This document shows positions 17,548-25,635 of a stretch of DNA of 64,000 nucleotides, piece by piece. The DNA is from Neisseria sp. (lineage in GTDB: Bacteria > Pseudomonadota > Gammaproteobacteria > Burkholderiales > Neisseriaceae): NCBI GenBank assembly GCA_030528455.1, contig JAUMYW010000010.1, positions 1 to 64,000 on the forward strand. Direction: 5' to 3'. The notes beneath the pieces are model-generated. The model ran no database searches. It was not told the DNA's origin and was given only the letters and a program-made list of their open reading frames with translations. The position numbers were made by a program, and so were the translations under genes. Each line of letters begins with the position of its first letter. Position 1 is the first letter of the stretch.

Positions 17548-17958
17548 TCAGCCGGCAAACAAATCCCACAGCGCAATGCACCACAAAAGGGCAATCATCA
17601 GCAGGCAGAGATATTGGGCGGCAGAACAAACATCTTTCGCACGTTTGGCCAAAGGGTGTTTTTCCACAGAAGTATGGTCGACCGCCGCTTCCACGCCGGT
17701 ATTAAACAACTCGACAATCCACGAGAAAAACGAAGCAAACACCAGCACCATTCTGACCGCCGTTTCAAACGGCAGAAAAAATGCTGCTGCCAACAATACA
17801 CCGTTGAGCCAAGCCAACTGGCGGAAACCCTGTTCCGTCCAAGCTTCTTTAATGCCGTCTGCAGAATAACCCAAAGCGTTGATGATGCGGCGCAGGCCGG
17901 TTTTGCCCTTCATCTGCGCTGCAAAGCTGCCTTCGGGCAAACGCCCTCTTTCATTCAT
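17548..17958 (-). CDS. dgkA: Diacylglycerol kinase DgkA
   Basis: A 136-residue trimeric inner-membrane kinase that recycles diacylglycerol to phosphatidic acid. It has the family core IVELFNTGVEAAVD with the catalytic Glu and the NTGVE motif, three membrane helices, and a basic N-terminal part (KGKTGLRRIINALGYS). Its ATG overlaps the gshB stop (ATGA), so translation is probably coupled to gshB. Confidence 0.95.
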   Translation of the reverse strand: MNERGRLPEGSFAAQMKGKTGLRRIINALGYSADGIKEAWTEQGFRQLAWLNGVLLAAAFFLPFETAVRMVLVFASFFSWIVELFNTGVEAAVDHTSVEKHPLAKRAKDVCSAAQYLCLLMIALLWCIALWDLFAG

Positions 17959-18908
17959 CCGGCTGCCTTTTCTACCGCATCGACAAAACAGGCCGCCACA
18001 TCAAAATCTTTCTGCTTCATGATTTCCTGAAAACCGGTCGGACTGGTTACGTTCACTTCAGTCAGACAATCGCCGATAATGTCCAAACCCGCGAGCAAAA
18101 TGCCGCGCCGTTTCAATTCCGGTGCCAGGCTTTCGGCGATTTCACGGTCGCGACCACCCAACTCCTGCGCCACGCCGCGCCCCCCCGCTGCCAGATTTCC
18201 GCGCGTTTCACCCTGCTGCGGAATACGCGCCAAAGCATACGGTACGACTTCGCCGCCGATAATCAAAACCCGTTTGTCGCCTTTGACGATTTCGGGAATA
18301 TAACGTTGCGCCATAATCGTGCGCGTATCCAAACGCATCAGCGTTTCCAAAATGCTGCCGGTATTCGGATCGCCTTCGCGCAAACGGAAAATGCCCATGC
18401 CGCCCATGCCGTCGAGCGGTTTGACGATAATATCGCCGTGTTCCGCCAAAAATCCGCGCACTTCGTCCGAGCGCGTGGAAACCAGAGTGGGCGCGGTAAA
18501 TTCCGAGAAGTTCAAAATGGCGAGTTTTTCGTTGAAATCACGCATCGCCTGCCCGCTGTTGAACACCTTCGCACCCTGCCCTTCGGCCAGAGTCAGCAGC
18601 TGCGTGGCATAAAGATACTGCATATCGAACGGCGGGTCGGTACGCATCACCACCGCCTGAAAACGGTTCAAAGCCGTCTGAATTTTGCCGCCCGCACGAA
18701 ACCAGTTTTTATCTTGGTCATTTTTCGCACCGAGAAACTCGAACGGCGCGGCTTGGGCGCACACTTCGCCGTTTTTCACCGACAAATCCGCGCTCAATGC
18801 GTGCCACAAACGCCACCCGCGCCGTGCCGCTTCGCGCATCATAACATAAGTCGTATCTTTATAAGTTTTGAAACTTGCCATCGGATCGGCAATAAAAAGT
18901 ATATCCAT
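17955..18908 (-). CDS. gshB: Glutathione synthetase GshB
   Basis: A 317-residue ATP-grasp enzyme joining gamma-glutamylcysteine and glycine. The start MDILFIADPMASFKTYKDTT is typical; an ATG three bases earlier (18911) is equally possible. Key regions: KPLDGMGGMGIFRL (ATP-grasp glycine loop, near 155-168), TIMAQRYIPEI, GDKRVLI, AGLDIIGDCLTEVNVTSPTG near 275-295. A run of seven C on the plus strand (18180-18186) lies in the coding region. The partner enzyme GshA is encoded 42 kb away in this window. It overlaps dgkA by four bases. Confidence 0.95.
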   Translation of the reverse strand: MDILFIADPMASFKTYKDTTYVMMREAARRGWRLWHALSADLSVKNGEVCAQAAPFEFLGAKNDQDKNWFRAGGKIQTALNRFQAVVMRTDPPFDMQYLYATQLLTLAEGQGAKVFNSGQAMRDFNEKLAILNFSEFTAPTLVSTRSDEVRGFLAEHGDIIVKPLDGMGGMGIFRLREGDPNTGSILETLMRLDTRTIMAQRYIPEIVKGDKRVLIIGGEVVPYALARIPQQGETRGNLAAGGRGVAQELGGRDREIAESLAPELKRRGILLAGLDIIGDCLTEVNVTSPTGFQEIMKQKDFDVAACFVDAVEKAAG

Positions 18909-19068
18909 CATCTCGACTCGCTGCGGTTCAGAAAATCCGCCTATCATACCGCAGCAGACGGCATTCTGCGATACTTGCAGACGGCATAACCCGTCTAAAA
19001 ACACAGTCCGATGTGTTAGACTGTGTTTTTTGCCGTCTGAAAACCGCAGTTTTCGGGAAACCCAAACC

Positions 19069-19530
19069 ATGAACTGTCCCTGCCAATCCGACCAATTATA
19101 CTGCCAATGCTGCGAACCGCTGCACCAAGGTGCGGCCGCGCCCGATGCCGAAGCCCTGATGCGTTCGCGCTACTGTGCCTACGTTTTGGGCAATATCGAT
19201 TATCTTGTCGCCACCACCGTCCCCGTGCAACAACCTTTACTCGACACCGCCGCCATGCAGGAATGGAGTACAAATGCCGAGTGGGAAGGTTTGCAAGTTT
19301 GGGAACATCAGGCCGCAATCGGCAAACGCCACGCCCGCGTCTGCTTTACCGCCCGCTTCCGCGAACAGGGACAATCCTGCGAACACCGCGAACATTCCGC
19401 ATTCGTCAATATTCAGGGACGCTGGTATTTCATCGACCCGACCGTTCCGCTGCCCGCCGCGCGCGAAGACTGCATCTGCGGCTCGCGGCGCAACTTCAAA
19501 TCCTGTTGCGGCGGCGTTTTAACAGCATAA
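19069..19530 (+). CDS. YchJ family SEC-C motif protein
   Basis: A 153-residue YchJ-family (UPF0225) protein. Both ends carry the expected cysteine motifs: CPCQSDQLYCQCCEPLHQG at the N terminus and the SEC-C-like DCICGSRRNFKSCCGG at the C terminus, likely zinc-binding. Between them, ALMRSRYCAYVLGNIDYLVATT is the conserved family core. The biochemical function is unknown. The ATG at 19069 is preceded by a GCCGTCTGAA core near 19031. It is followed by ruvB in the same direction. Confidence 0.88.
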   Translation: MNCPCQSDQLYCQCCEPLHQGAAAPDAEALMRSRYCAYVLGNIDYLVATTVPVQQPLLDTAAMQEWSTNAEWEGLQVWEHQAAIGKRHARVCFTARFREQGQSCEHREHSAFVNIQGRWYFIDPTVPLPAAREDCICGSRRNFKSCCGGVLTA

Positions 19531-19535
19531 ACACC

Positions 19536-19574
19536 AAGCCGTCTGCACCTACACTTCCCATCTGCAGACGGCTT
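19536..19574. terminator. Inverted DUS pair after ychJ
   Basis: AAGCCGTCTGCA (core 19538-19547) faces TGCAGACGGCTT (core 19563-19572), a 12-bp stem with a 15-base loop. It probably ends or attenuates the ychJ transcript before ruvB. Confidence 0.6.
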
Positions 19575-19623
19575 CTCCCGTTTTCAGGTATCATAAGCAC
19601 CGTTTTTCCGCCGGACAACCGCC

Positions 19624-20652
<1,029 letters not shown>

Positions 20653-20670
20653 AGATACGAAGGCGCAAAA

Positions 20671-20719
20671 AGGCCGTCTGAAAACCCGACTTCAAAAAAG
20701 TCGGTTTTTCAGACGGCAT
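20671..20719. terminator. DUS terminator on the left edge of the restriction-like cassette
   Basis: A 20-bp stem with one mismatch, from AGGCCGTCTGAAAACCCGAC to GTCGGTTTTTCAGACGGCAT, with an A-rich loop. The arms hold an AG-type (20671-20682) and an AT-type (20708-20719) canonical uptake 12-mer, not the CA form that dominates this window. It terminates ruvB. Confidence 0.85.
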
Positions 20720-20819
20720 TATTATTGGTAGCATAAAACCCAAAGGCTTAACAAAACCGGACAAGAAATTTACAATCCTGCATTATTTAAGATGATTTCA
20801 ACATATTGAGGACATTTCT

Positions 20820-20873
20820 ATGAGTGAAACTAACCCATCGTTCGTTCGTTCGTTCGTTCGTCAGCTAGCCTAA
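20820..20873 (+). CDS. Short leader ORF containing TCGT repeats
   Basis: An ATG at 20820 with AGGA upstream opens a 17-codon frame, MSETNPSFVRSFVRQLA, ended by TAA at 20871. Codons 7-14 consist of six TCGT units (20838-20861). Reading the three possible frames after the tract: six units stop at this TAA, five stop at a TAG a few codons on, and four or seven stay open to a TGA that overlaps the methyltransferase ATG (TGATG). It therefore looks like a switchable leader peptide. It is not proven to be translated. Confidence 0.5.
   Translation: MSETNPSFVRSFVRQLA
20838..20861 (+). repeat. Tetranucleotide tract (TCGT)6
   Basis: Six perfect TCGT units lie 61 bases before the methyltransferase start. 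Tetranucleotide tracts next to methyltransferase genes are the usual basis of phase variation in Neisseria and Haemophilus. Six units is near the low end for high-frequency slippage. Confidence 0.9.
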
Positions 20874-20922
20874 ATTCCCTCTTTTTCCTGTCAAGCCCTT
20901 TTGCGAACAAAGGGGCGTTCTG

Positions 20923-21900
20923 ATGGCAGGCAACAGCAATCTCCACCGTGCGAACCGTGAAAAAAACGATGAGTTTTACACCCAGCTTGCCGATATTGAA
21001 AACGAGCTGAAACACTACACGCAGCACTTCAAAGACAAAATCATTTTCTGCAACTGCGACGACCCGGCAGAAAGCAATTTTTTCCGTTATTTCGCCCTCA
21101 ATTTCGAGCATTTGGGCATCAAAAAGCTGATTGCCACCCATTTTGATGCCGAAAAGCCGACTTACAAACTGGAAATCGACCGCGAGCTGGATATCAATTC
21201 GGACGGCAAAATCAACCTTGCCGATGTCCAACGCATTCCTTTGCGGCAAAACGGCGACTTCCGCAGCCCCGAATGTATCGAAATTCTGAAACAGGCGGAT
21301 ATTGTGGTAACCAATCCGCCGTTTTCGCTGTTTCGGGAATATGTAGCGCAATTGATGGAATATCAGAAAAAATTTGTGATAGTCGGCAATCAAAATGCAA
21401 TTACTTATAAAGAAATTTTTCCGCTGATTAAAGAAAACAAAATTTGGCTGGGGAAGGGATTTAAAGGTAACGCCGCTCATTTTATCAACAAGCATTATGA
21501 AGATTATGCAACTGCCGGCGACCATCGCGAAGGCATGATTAGAGTTTCCGGTGTAACTTGGTTTACCAATCTCGATATTGCCAAACGCCATGAAGAATTA
21601 CTGCTTTATAAAACCTATTCGCCCGAAGAATATCCGCAATACGACAATTACGATGCAATCGAAGTCAGTAAAACCAAAGATATTCCGATGGATTATGAGG
21701 GCGTGATGGGCGTGCCGATTACCTTTATGGACAAATACAATCCGGATCAATTTGAGATTATCGGTGCAACCGAAAGTGAAGGAAAAGGATTTTCAAACGG
21801 CATATGGAATGAAAATAGCAAAATCGCCCAACCTTTAATCAATGGCAAAAAAGTCTATAAAAGACTTTTAATCCGCCATAAGCGTATGCAAAACGATTAA
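20923..21900 (+). CDS. EcoRI-family adenine-specific DNA methyltransferase
   Basis: A 325-residue protein of the EcoRI methylase family (N6-adenine). Seen: an N-terminal REKNDEFYTQLADIENEL segment, FCNCDDPAESNFFRYF near residues 43-58 (the characteristic CDDP variant of the SAM-binding motif), and the catalytic motif NPPF in DIVVTNPPFSLFREY near 125-140. The length matches M.EcoRI relatives, and the gene looks intact. The start ATG 20923 overlaps a TGA in another frame and has AAAGGGG eight bases upstream. Base composition falls below that of ruvB and recR, suggesting transfer. The recognition sequence cannot be read. The nuclease-like gene follows after 14 bases. Confidence 0.85.
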   Translation: MAGNSNLHRANREKNDEFYTQLADIENELKHYTQHFKDKIIFCNCDDPAESNFFRYFALNFEHLGIKKLIATHFDAEKPTYKLEIDRELDINSDGKINLADVQRIPLRQNGDFRSPECIEILKQADIVVTNPPFSLFREYVAQLMEYQKKFVIVGNQNAITYKEIFPLIKENKIWLGKGFKGNAAHFINKHYEDYATAGDHREGMIRVSGVTWFTNLDIAKRHEELLLYKTYSPEEYPQYDNYDAIEVSKTKDIPMDYEGVMGVPITFMDKYNPDQFEIIGATESEGKGFSNGIWNENSKIAQPLINGKKVYKRLLIRHKRMQND

Positions 21901-21914
21901 CCAAGGAGATTGAA

Positions 21915-23027
21915 ATGAAAATCGAATTAACGCATATCAAAATCCGCGATTTGGCAGCCGATTATTCCGACACGGCAGAAAACGGCGTAACGGGCTTTAA
22001 CGGAAAATTGGATATCCGCCCGAAATACCAGCGCGAATTTATCTATAAAGAAGCGCAGCGCAATGCGGTGATTGACACGGTAATGAAAGGTTTTCCGCTC
22101 AATGTGATGTATTGGGTGAAACGCGATGACGGAAGCTTTGAGGTATTGGACGGACAGCAGCGCACGATTTCCATCTGCCAATTCGTCAAAGGCGATTTTT
22201 CGGTGGATTACCAATATTTCCACAATTTGCCCGAAGACCGAAAAGAACGGTTTTTAAACTACGAATTAACGGTTTACCAATGCGAAGGCACAGACAGCGA
22301 AAAATTGGAATGGTTTAAAACCATCAATATCGCAGGCGAAAAACTAACCGAGCAGGAATTGCGCAATGCGGTATATGCCGGCTCGTGGCTGACGGATGCC
22401 AAACGTTATTTTTCAAAATCGGGCTGCGTGGCGGCAAATTTAGGCGACAAATATGTGAAAGGTTCGCCGATTCGCCAAGAATTTCTGCAAATCGTACTGG
22501 AATGGATTTATCCGACCGAAAACGACAAATCAGGCAAACCCCACACCAGCATCGAAAGCTATATGGCGCTGCACCAGCACGACGAACACGCCACGCCTTT
22601 ATGGACTTATTTCCAATCGGTCATCAATTGGACGAAAAACATTTTCCCGAAATACCGCAGGGAAATGAAAGGCTTGGATTGGGGTTTGTTTTACAACCGC
22701 TTCAAAGACGAGAACCTCAATCCCAACACGCTTGAAGACGAAATCAAAGCCTTGATGGAAGACGATGAAATCAGTAAAAAATCGGGGATTTATGCTTATG
22801 TTTTAACGCGGGACGAGCGGCATTTGAACCTGCGCACTTTTACCGAAAAAGACAAACGCACAATGTTCGAACGGCAAAACGGTATCTGCCCGCACTGCAC
22901 AGAAAGGTTTGAAATCGGACAAATGGAAGCCGACCACATTACGCCTTGGTCGCAAGGCGGTAAAACGGATTTGGGCAACGGGCAGATGTTGTGCAAAGGC
23001 TGCAACCGCAAAAAGTCAGACAAATAA
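21915..23027 (+). CDS. DUF262 and HNH endonuclease fusion protein
   Basis: A 370-residue protein in two parts. Residues ~25-110 are DUF262 (ParB/GmrSD-like), with LDIRPKYQREFIYKEAQRN and the hallmark VLDGQQRTISI near 75. Residues ~310-368 are an HNH nuclease: MFERQNGICPHC, EADHITPWSQGG, and LCKGCNRKKSDK, with two Cys pairs for structural zinc and the catalytic His in ADHITPW. DUF262 proteins with HNH partners occur in type IV restriction (GmrSD) and other phage-defence systems. An AAGGAG site lies before the ATG and the gene is 14 bases after the methyltransferase, so the two are an operon. A matched restriction enzyme for that methylase is the leading inference. Confidence 0.82.
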   Translation: MKIELTHIKIRDLAADYSDTAENGVTGFNGKLDIRPKYQREFIYKEAQRNAVIDTVMKGFPLNVMYWVKRDDGSFEVLDGQQRTISICQFVKGDFSVDYQYFHNLPEDRKERFLNYELTVYQCEGTDSEKLEWFKTINIAGEKLTEQELRNAVYAGSWLTDAKRYFSKSGCVAANLGDKYVKGSPIRQEFLQIVLEWIYPTENDKSGKPHTSIESYMALHQHDEHATPLWTYFQSVINWTKNIFPKYRREMKGLDWGLFYNRFKDENLNPNTLEDEIKALMEDDEISKKSGIYAYVLTRDERHLNLRTFTEKDKRTMFERQNGICPHCTERFEIGQMEADHITPWSQGGKTDLGNGQMLCKGCNRKKSDK

Positions 23028-23036
23028 ACGGGAAAA

Positions 23037-23095
23037 AGGCCGTCTGAAAAATAAAGTTTCTCCAACAGGCAGAGCTCTGTTTTTCAGACGACCTT
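23037..23095. terminator. DUS hairpin on the right edge of the restriction-like cassette
   Basis: AGGCCGTCTGAA (core 23039-23048) pairs with TTCAGACGACCT (23083-23094) around an internal GAGCTC-containing arm. The right arm reads AGGTCGTCTGAA on the minus strand, which I recall as the uptake dialect of the N. mucosa group. It separates the cassette from the convergent recR gene. Confidence 0.7.
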
Positions 23096-23129
23096 ATATA
23101 TATTACAGGCTTACTTTTCCCGACCGCTT

Positions 23130-23738
23130 TCATTCCTTCAACTGCCGCCGTTCGTACACGGCCTGTGCCAGCGTGCCGGCATCGACATATTCCAACTCCG
23201 CACCGAGCGGAATGCCGCGCGCGAGACGGCTGACTTTGTACGGCAGGTTTTTGAACAGTTCGGCCAAAACATAAGCCGTGGCATCGCCTTCGGCGGTAAA
23301 GCCTGTGGCAATAATGATTTCTTCCACGCCGCCCTGCTGCACTCGGCTAAGGAGTTTTTCCAAAGCGATATGCGTCAAGTCCATGCCCTGCGCGGGATTA
23401 ATCTGCCCCATCAGTACAAAATACAGACCGTCGTGGCAGCGGGCGGTTTCCATACCCGACACATCGGCGGGCATCTGTACAATCATCAAGCGTTTCGGGT
23501 CGCGTGCCTCATCGCTGCAGACGGCACACAACTCGTCTTCGCAAAAAGTGTTGCACAAACGACAGTGGCACACCTGTTTCAAGGCGTTTTGCAGTGCGGC
23601 AACCAATTCTTCCGCGCCTTCCCGCTGATGCTGCAAAAGCTGGTAGGCCATGCGCTGGGCGGATTTGGGCCCGATATTGGGCAGCACTTTCAAAGCGTTT
23701 ATCAGGCGGGAAAAGGCATCGGGATTTTTGGTATTCAC
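23130..23738 (-). CDS. recR: Recombination mediator RecR
   Basis: A 202-residue RecR with all parts in order: N-terminal HhH (VLPNIGPKSAQRMAYQLLQ), C4 zinc finger CHCRLCNTFCEDELCAVC near 67-84, Toprim domain starting LMIVQMPADVSGME, and a C-terminal YVDAGTLAQAVYERRQL. It loads RecA with RecO (also in this window) onto single strands during gap repair and transformation. The start is a GTG at 23738, because upstream codons lack similarity; ribosome-binding evidence is weak. It is convergent with the DUF262-HNH gene. Confidence 0.93.
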   Translation of the reverse strand: MNTKNPDAFSRLINALKVLPNIGPKSAQRMAYQLLQHQREGAEELVAALQNALKQVCHCRLCNTFCEDELCAVCSDEARDPKRLMIVQMPADVSGMETARCHDGLYFVLMGQINPAQGMDLTHIALEKLLSRVQQGGVEEIIIATGFTAEGDATAYVLAELFKNLPYKVSRLARGIPLGAELEYVDAGTLAQAVYERRQLKE

Positions 23739-23779
23739 GGCATTGCGCTTTCGGGGAAAGGTCGGTCCGACCGATACAG

Positions 23780-23830
23780 GCCGTCTGCAGCTTGCCGCCT
23801 TCGGCATCGTGCCGTGCTGCTGCAGACGGC
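23780..23830. repeat. Inverted DUS pair between mtnN and recR
   Basis: GCCGTCTGCA (23780-23789) and TGCAGACGGC (23821-23830) face each other across 31 bases that hold a smaller GC-rich hairpin. It lies just downstream of the mtnN stop and may act as its terminator. Confidence 0.5.
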
Positions 23831-23841
23831 TTGTCCGGAGT

Positions 23842-24543
23842 TTACAGACCGCAGATTAAATCTTCGGTCATCTGTGCAGAGTGTTTGCCTGCGATTTGCA
23901 GAAACTCGTCGAAGCTGATGTCGGCTTTTTCGTCCGCCGCATCGGAAATGGCACGGACAACGACAAACGGCACGCCGAAACGGGCGCAGGTTTGCGCAAT
24001 CGCCGCCGCTTCCATTTCCACCGCCTGCACATCGGGAAACGCTGCACGGATTTCCGCCGTACGCGTGCGGCTGTGGACAAACTGGTCGCCGCTGACAATC
24101 AGGCCCTGTCTCACCGCCGCGCCTTCAAATGCGGCGGCGGCATTTCGGGCTGCCTGCACCAGATTCCCATCGGAAACGAAAAAACGCGGCAGCTGCGGCA
24201 CTTGGCCGATTTCGTAGCCGAACGCGGTAACGTCCACATCGTGATGTGCCGTCTGCACGCCGATAACGACATCGCCCACTTTCAAACCTTCGCCCAAACC
24301 GCCGGCACTTCCGGTGTTGATAACGCAATCCGGTGAAAAACGGCTGACCAGCAAGGCGGTTGCCGCTGCTGCGTTCACTTTGCCGATGCCGCTCAAAGAC
24401 AGCACCACGCGTTTGCCGTGCAGTGCTCCTTCGTCAATTTGAAATTCGCCTAAATTGTGCGTTACGCGGTCTTGCAGACGGCTTTGCAGCAGCTCGATTT
24501 CGGGCTGCATCGCGCCGATAACGGCAATGGTCTGCACGGTCAT
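23842..24543 (-). CDS. mtnN: MTA/SAH nucleosidase
   Basis: A 233-residue nucleosidase that cleaves S-adenosylhomocysteine to S-ribosylhomocysteine, the substrate of LuxS encoded just upstream. The start [20 protein letters not shown] holds the catalytic Glu12-type residue. INTGSAGGL near 77, [11 protein letters not shown] near 170, and the catalytic Asp in [13 protein letters not shown] near 195 are all present. Its ATG overlaps the luxS stop, so the pair is an operon for the activated methyl cycle and autoinducer-2 precursor. Confidence 0.95.
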   Translation of the reverse strand: MTVQTIAVIGAMQPEIELLQSRLQDRVTHNLGEFQIDEGALHGKRVVLSLSGIGKVNAAAATALLVSRFSPDCVINTGSAGGLGEGLKVGDVVIGVQTAHHDVDVTAFGYEIGQVPQLPRFFVSDGNLVQAARNAAAAFEGAAVRQGLIVSGDQFVHSRTRTAEIRAAFPDVQAVEMEAAAIAQTCARFGVPFVVVRAISDAADEKADISFDEFLQIAGKHSAQMTEDLICGL

Positions 24544-25022
24544 AATGCGAATACCTCGGGCCATTCGGCGCGGCGTTCCAGCAGACGACGGGCAATCGCC
24601 TGCGCGCCTTCCAAGCTGTGGCTCGCCGCCCAGCCGCATTGGACTTCGTTGCAGGCGGGCACTTCGGTTGCCGCCAAAACGTCTTTCAGGGTATTTTCGA
24701 TTAAAGCCAATACTTCATCGTAGTCGCCCATATTCAGCAGGGCAATGTAGAAGCCGGTTTGGCAGCCCATCGGGCTGATATCGACGATTTTGTCGGAATG
24801 GTTGCGCGAGAGTTCGGCCATCAGGTGTTCCAGGGAATGCAGCGAGGGCATTTCCATATGGTCTTGGTTGGGCTGGCAGACGCGCAGATCGTATTTGTAA
24901 ATCTTGTCGCCGAAATCGCCGTCTGTTACGCAGGCGAGGCGCACGTAAGGTGCTTTGACTTTGGTGTGGTCGAGATTGAAGCTCTCAACGTTCATTTTCT
25001 TTTCGATTTGGATTTCGCCCAT
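24540..25022 (-). CDS. luxS: S-ribosylhomocysteine lyase LuxS ([16 protein letters not shown] type)
   Basis: A 160-residue LuxS. It splits S-ribosylhomocysteine into homocysteine and DPD, the autoinducer-2 precursor. The metal site HSLEH lies near residues 62-66, [11 protein letters not shown] carries the Cys, and the third ligand His-containing segment follows [13 protein letters not shown]. The N terminus [19 protein letters not shown] differs from the PLLDSFKVDHT type I recall for N. meningitidis and is closer to that of Gram-positive enzymes, suggesting acquisition. The start at 25022 is uncertain; an internal ATG at 24995 gives MNVESF and may be the true start. Confidence 0.92.
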   Translation of the reverse strand: MGEIQIEKKMNVESFNLDHTKVKAPYVRLACVTDGDFGDKIYKYDLRVCQPNQDHMEMPSLHSLEHLMAELSRNHSDKIVDISPMGCQTGFYIALLNMGDYDEVLALIENTLKDVLAATEVPACNEVQCGWAASHSLEGAQAIARRLLERRAEWPEVFAL

Positions 25023-25123
25023 TTCAACAGCCTTTTTTCATGTGAACAAAACGCGGATTATACGTTTTTTACTATACGCATGAAAGCTGCTAGCATACGG
25101 CTTTTGCTTTGGGAAACTGTGTG

Positions 25124-25432
25124 ATGGACTATTTCAGCCTGTACGATTCGGACGGCCTGCATTGCGGCTTTCTGATTATGATTGCAGATGACGAATCTGC
25201 GGAACGTCCGGCTTCCGGGCAGTTCGTTTTCAAATTGCAGGACGGTGCGGTGCAGGCTGCCGCCGTCGTACTGCAAGATTTGCAGGAACCACGTACCGAT
25301 CAGGTTTGGCATGCTGAAAAAGAACGCGTCAACCTGTTTGCAGGCGGCAAACTGATTGCCGGCATCCGCCAGGAATATCTCAACATCGGCGGGCAGACTT
25401 TTGTTTTGAACGATATGACGGGAATGTTGTAA
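25124..25432 (+). CDS. Hypothetical protein
   Basis: A 102-residue soluble protein starting MDYFSLYDSDGLHCGFLIMIADD. No signal peptide, membrane segment or family motif is recognised. It is compact and acidic with no cysteine pattern. ATG 25124 is chosen over an in-frame upstream codon because the residues before it look non-coding. It ends two bases before ccoS, so the two are probably co-transcribed. Confidence 0.55.
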   Translation: MDYFSLYDSDGLHCGFLIMIADDESAERPASGQFVFKLQDGAVQAAAVVLQDLQEPRTDQVWHAEKERVNLFAGGKLIAGIRQEYLNIGGQTFVLNDMTGML

Positions 25433-25434
25433 TT

Positions 25435-25635
25435 ATGGAAAGTATGTATATTCTGGTGCCTTTGAGCATTCTCTTGGCATTTATCATCGGCTATTTTTTC
25501 TGGTGGTCGGGAAAAAGCGGCCAATTCGACGACCTGGACGGCGCGGCACACCGTATTCTGATGGACGACGACAGCGCGCCTGCCGAACAAGACAAGCCGT
25601 CTGCAGCCAAACAACCGAATACCGGACATGATTAA
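25435..25635 (+). CDS. ccoS: cbb3 oxidase assembly protein CcoS
   Basis: A 66-residue protein with one N-terminal membrane helix, MYILVPLSILLAFIIGYFFWW, and a short acidic tail with QFDDLDGAAHRILMDDD. This is the CcoS signature (FDDLDGxxxRIL). CcoS is needed for insertion of haem/copper cofactors in cbb3-type cytochrome c oxidase. The gene is outside the usual ccoGHIS cluster here. It overlaps the start of the next gene by eight bases. Confidence 0.9.
   Translation: MESMYILVPLSILLAFIIGYFFWWSGKSGQFDDLDGAAHRILMDDDSAPAEQDKPSAAKQPNTGHD

Noticed and set aside
18180..18186. Run of seven C inside gshB as a possible phase-variable tract.
   Set aside because: Seven is short for slippage, the gene is a housekeeping enzyme, and similar runs of six occur by chance at 45372 and 61803.
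20830..21591. Long minus-strand frame of 253 codons opposite the methyltransferase.
   Set aside because: It is antisense to a protein with clear motifs and has no family resemblance; the codon pattern is a shadow.
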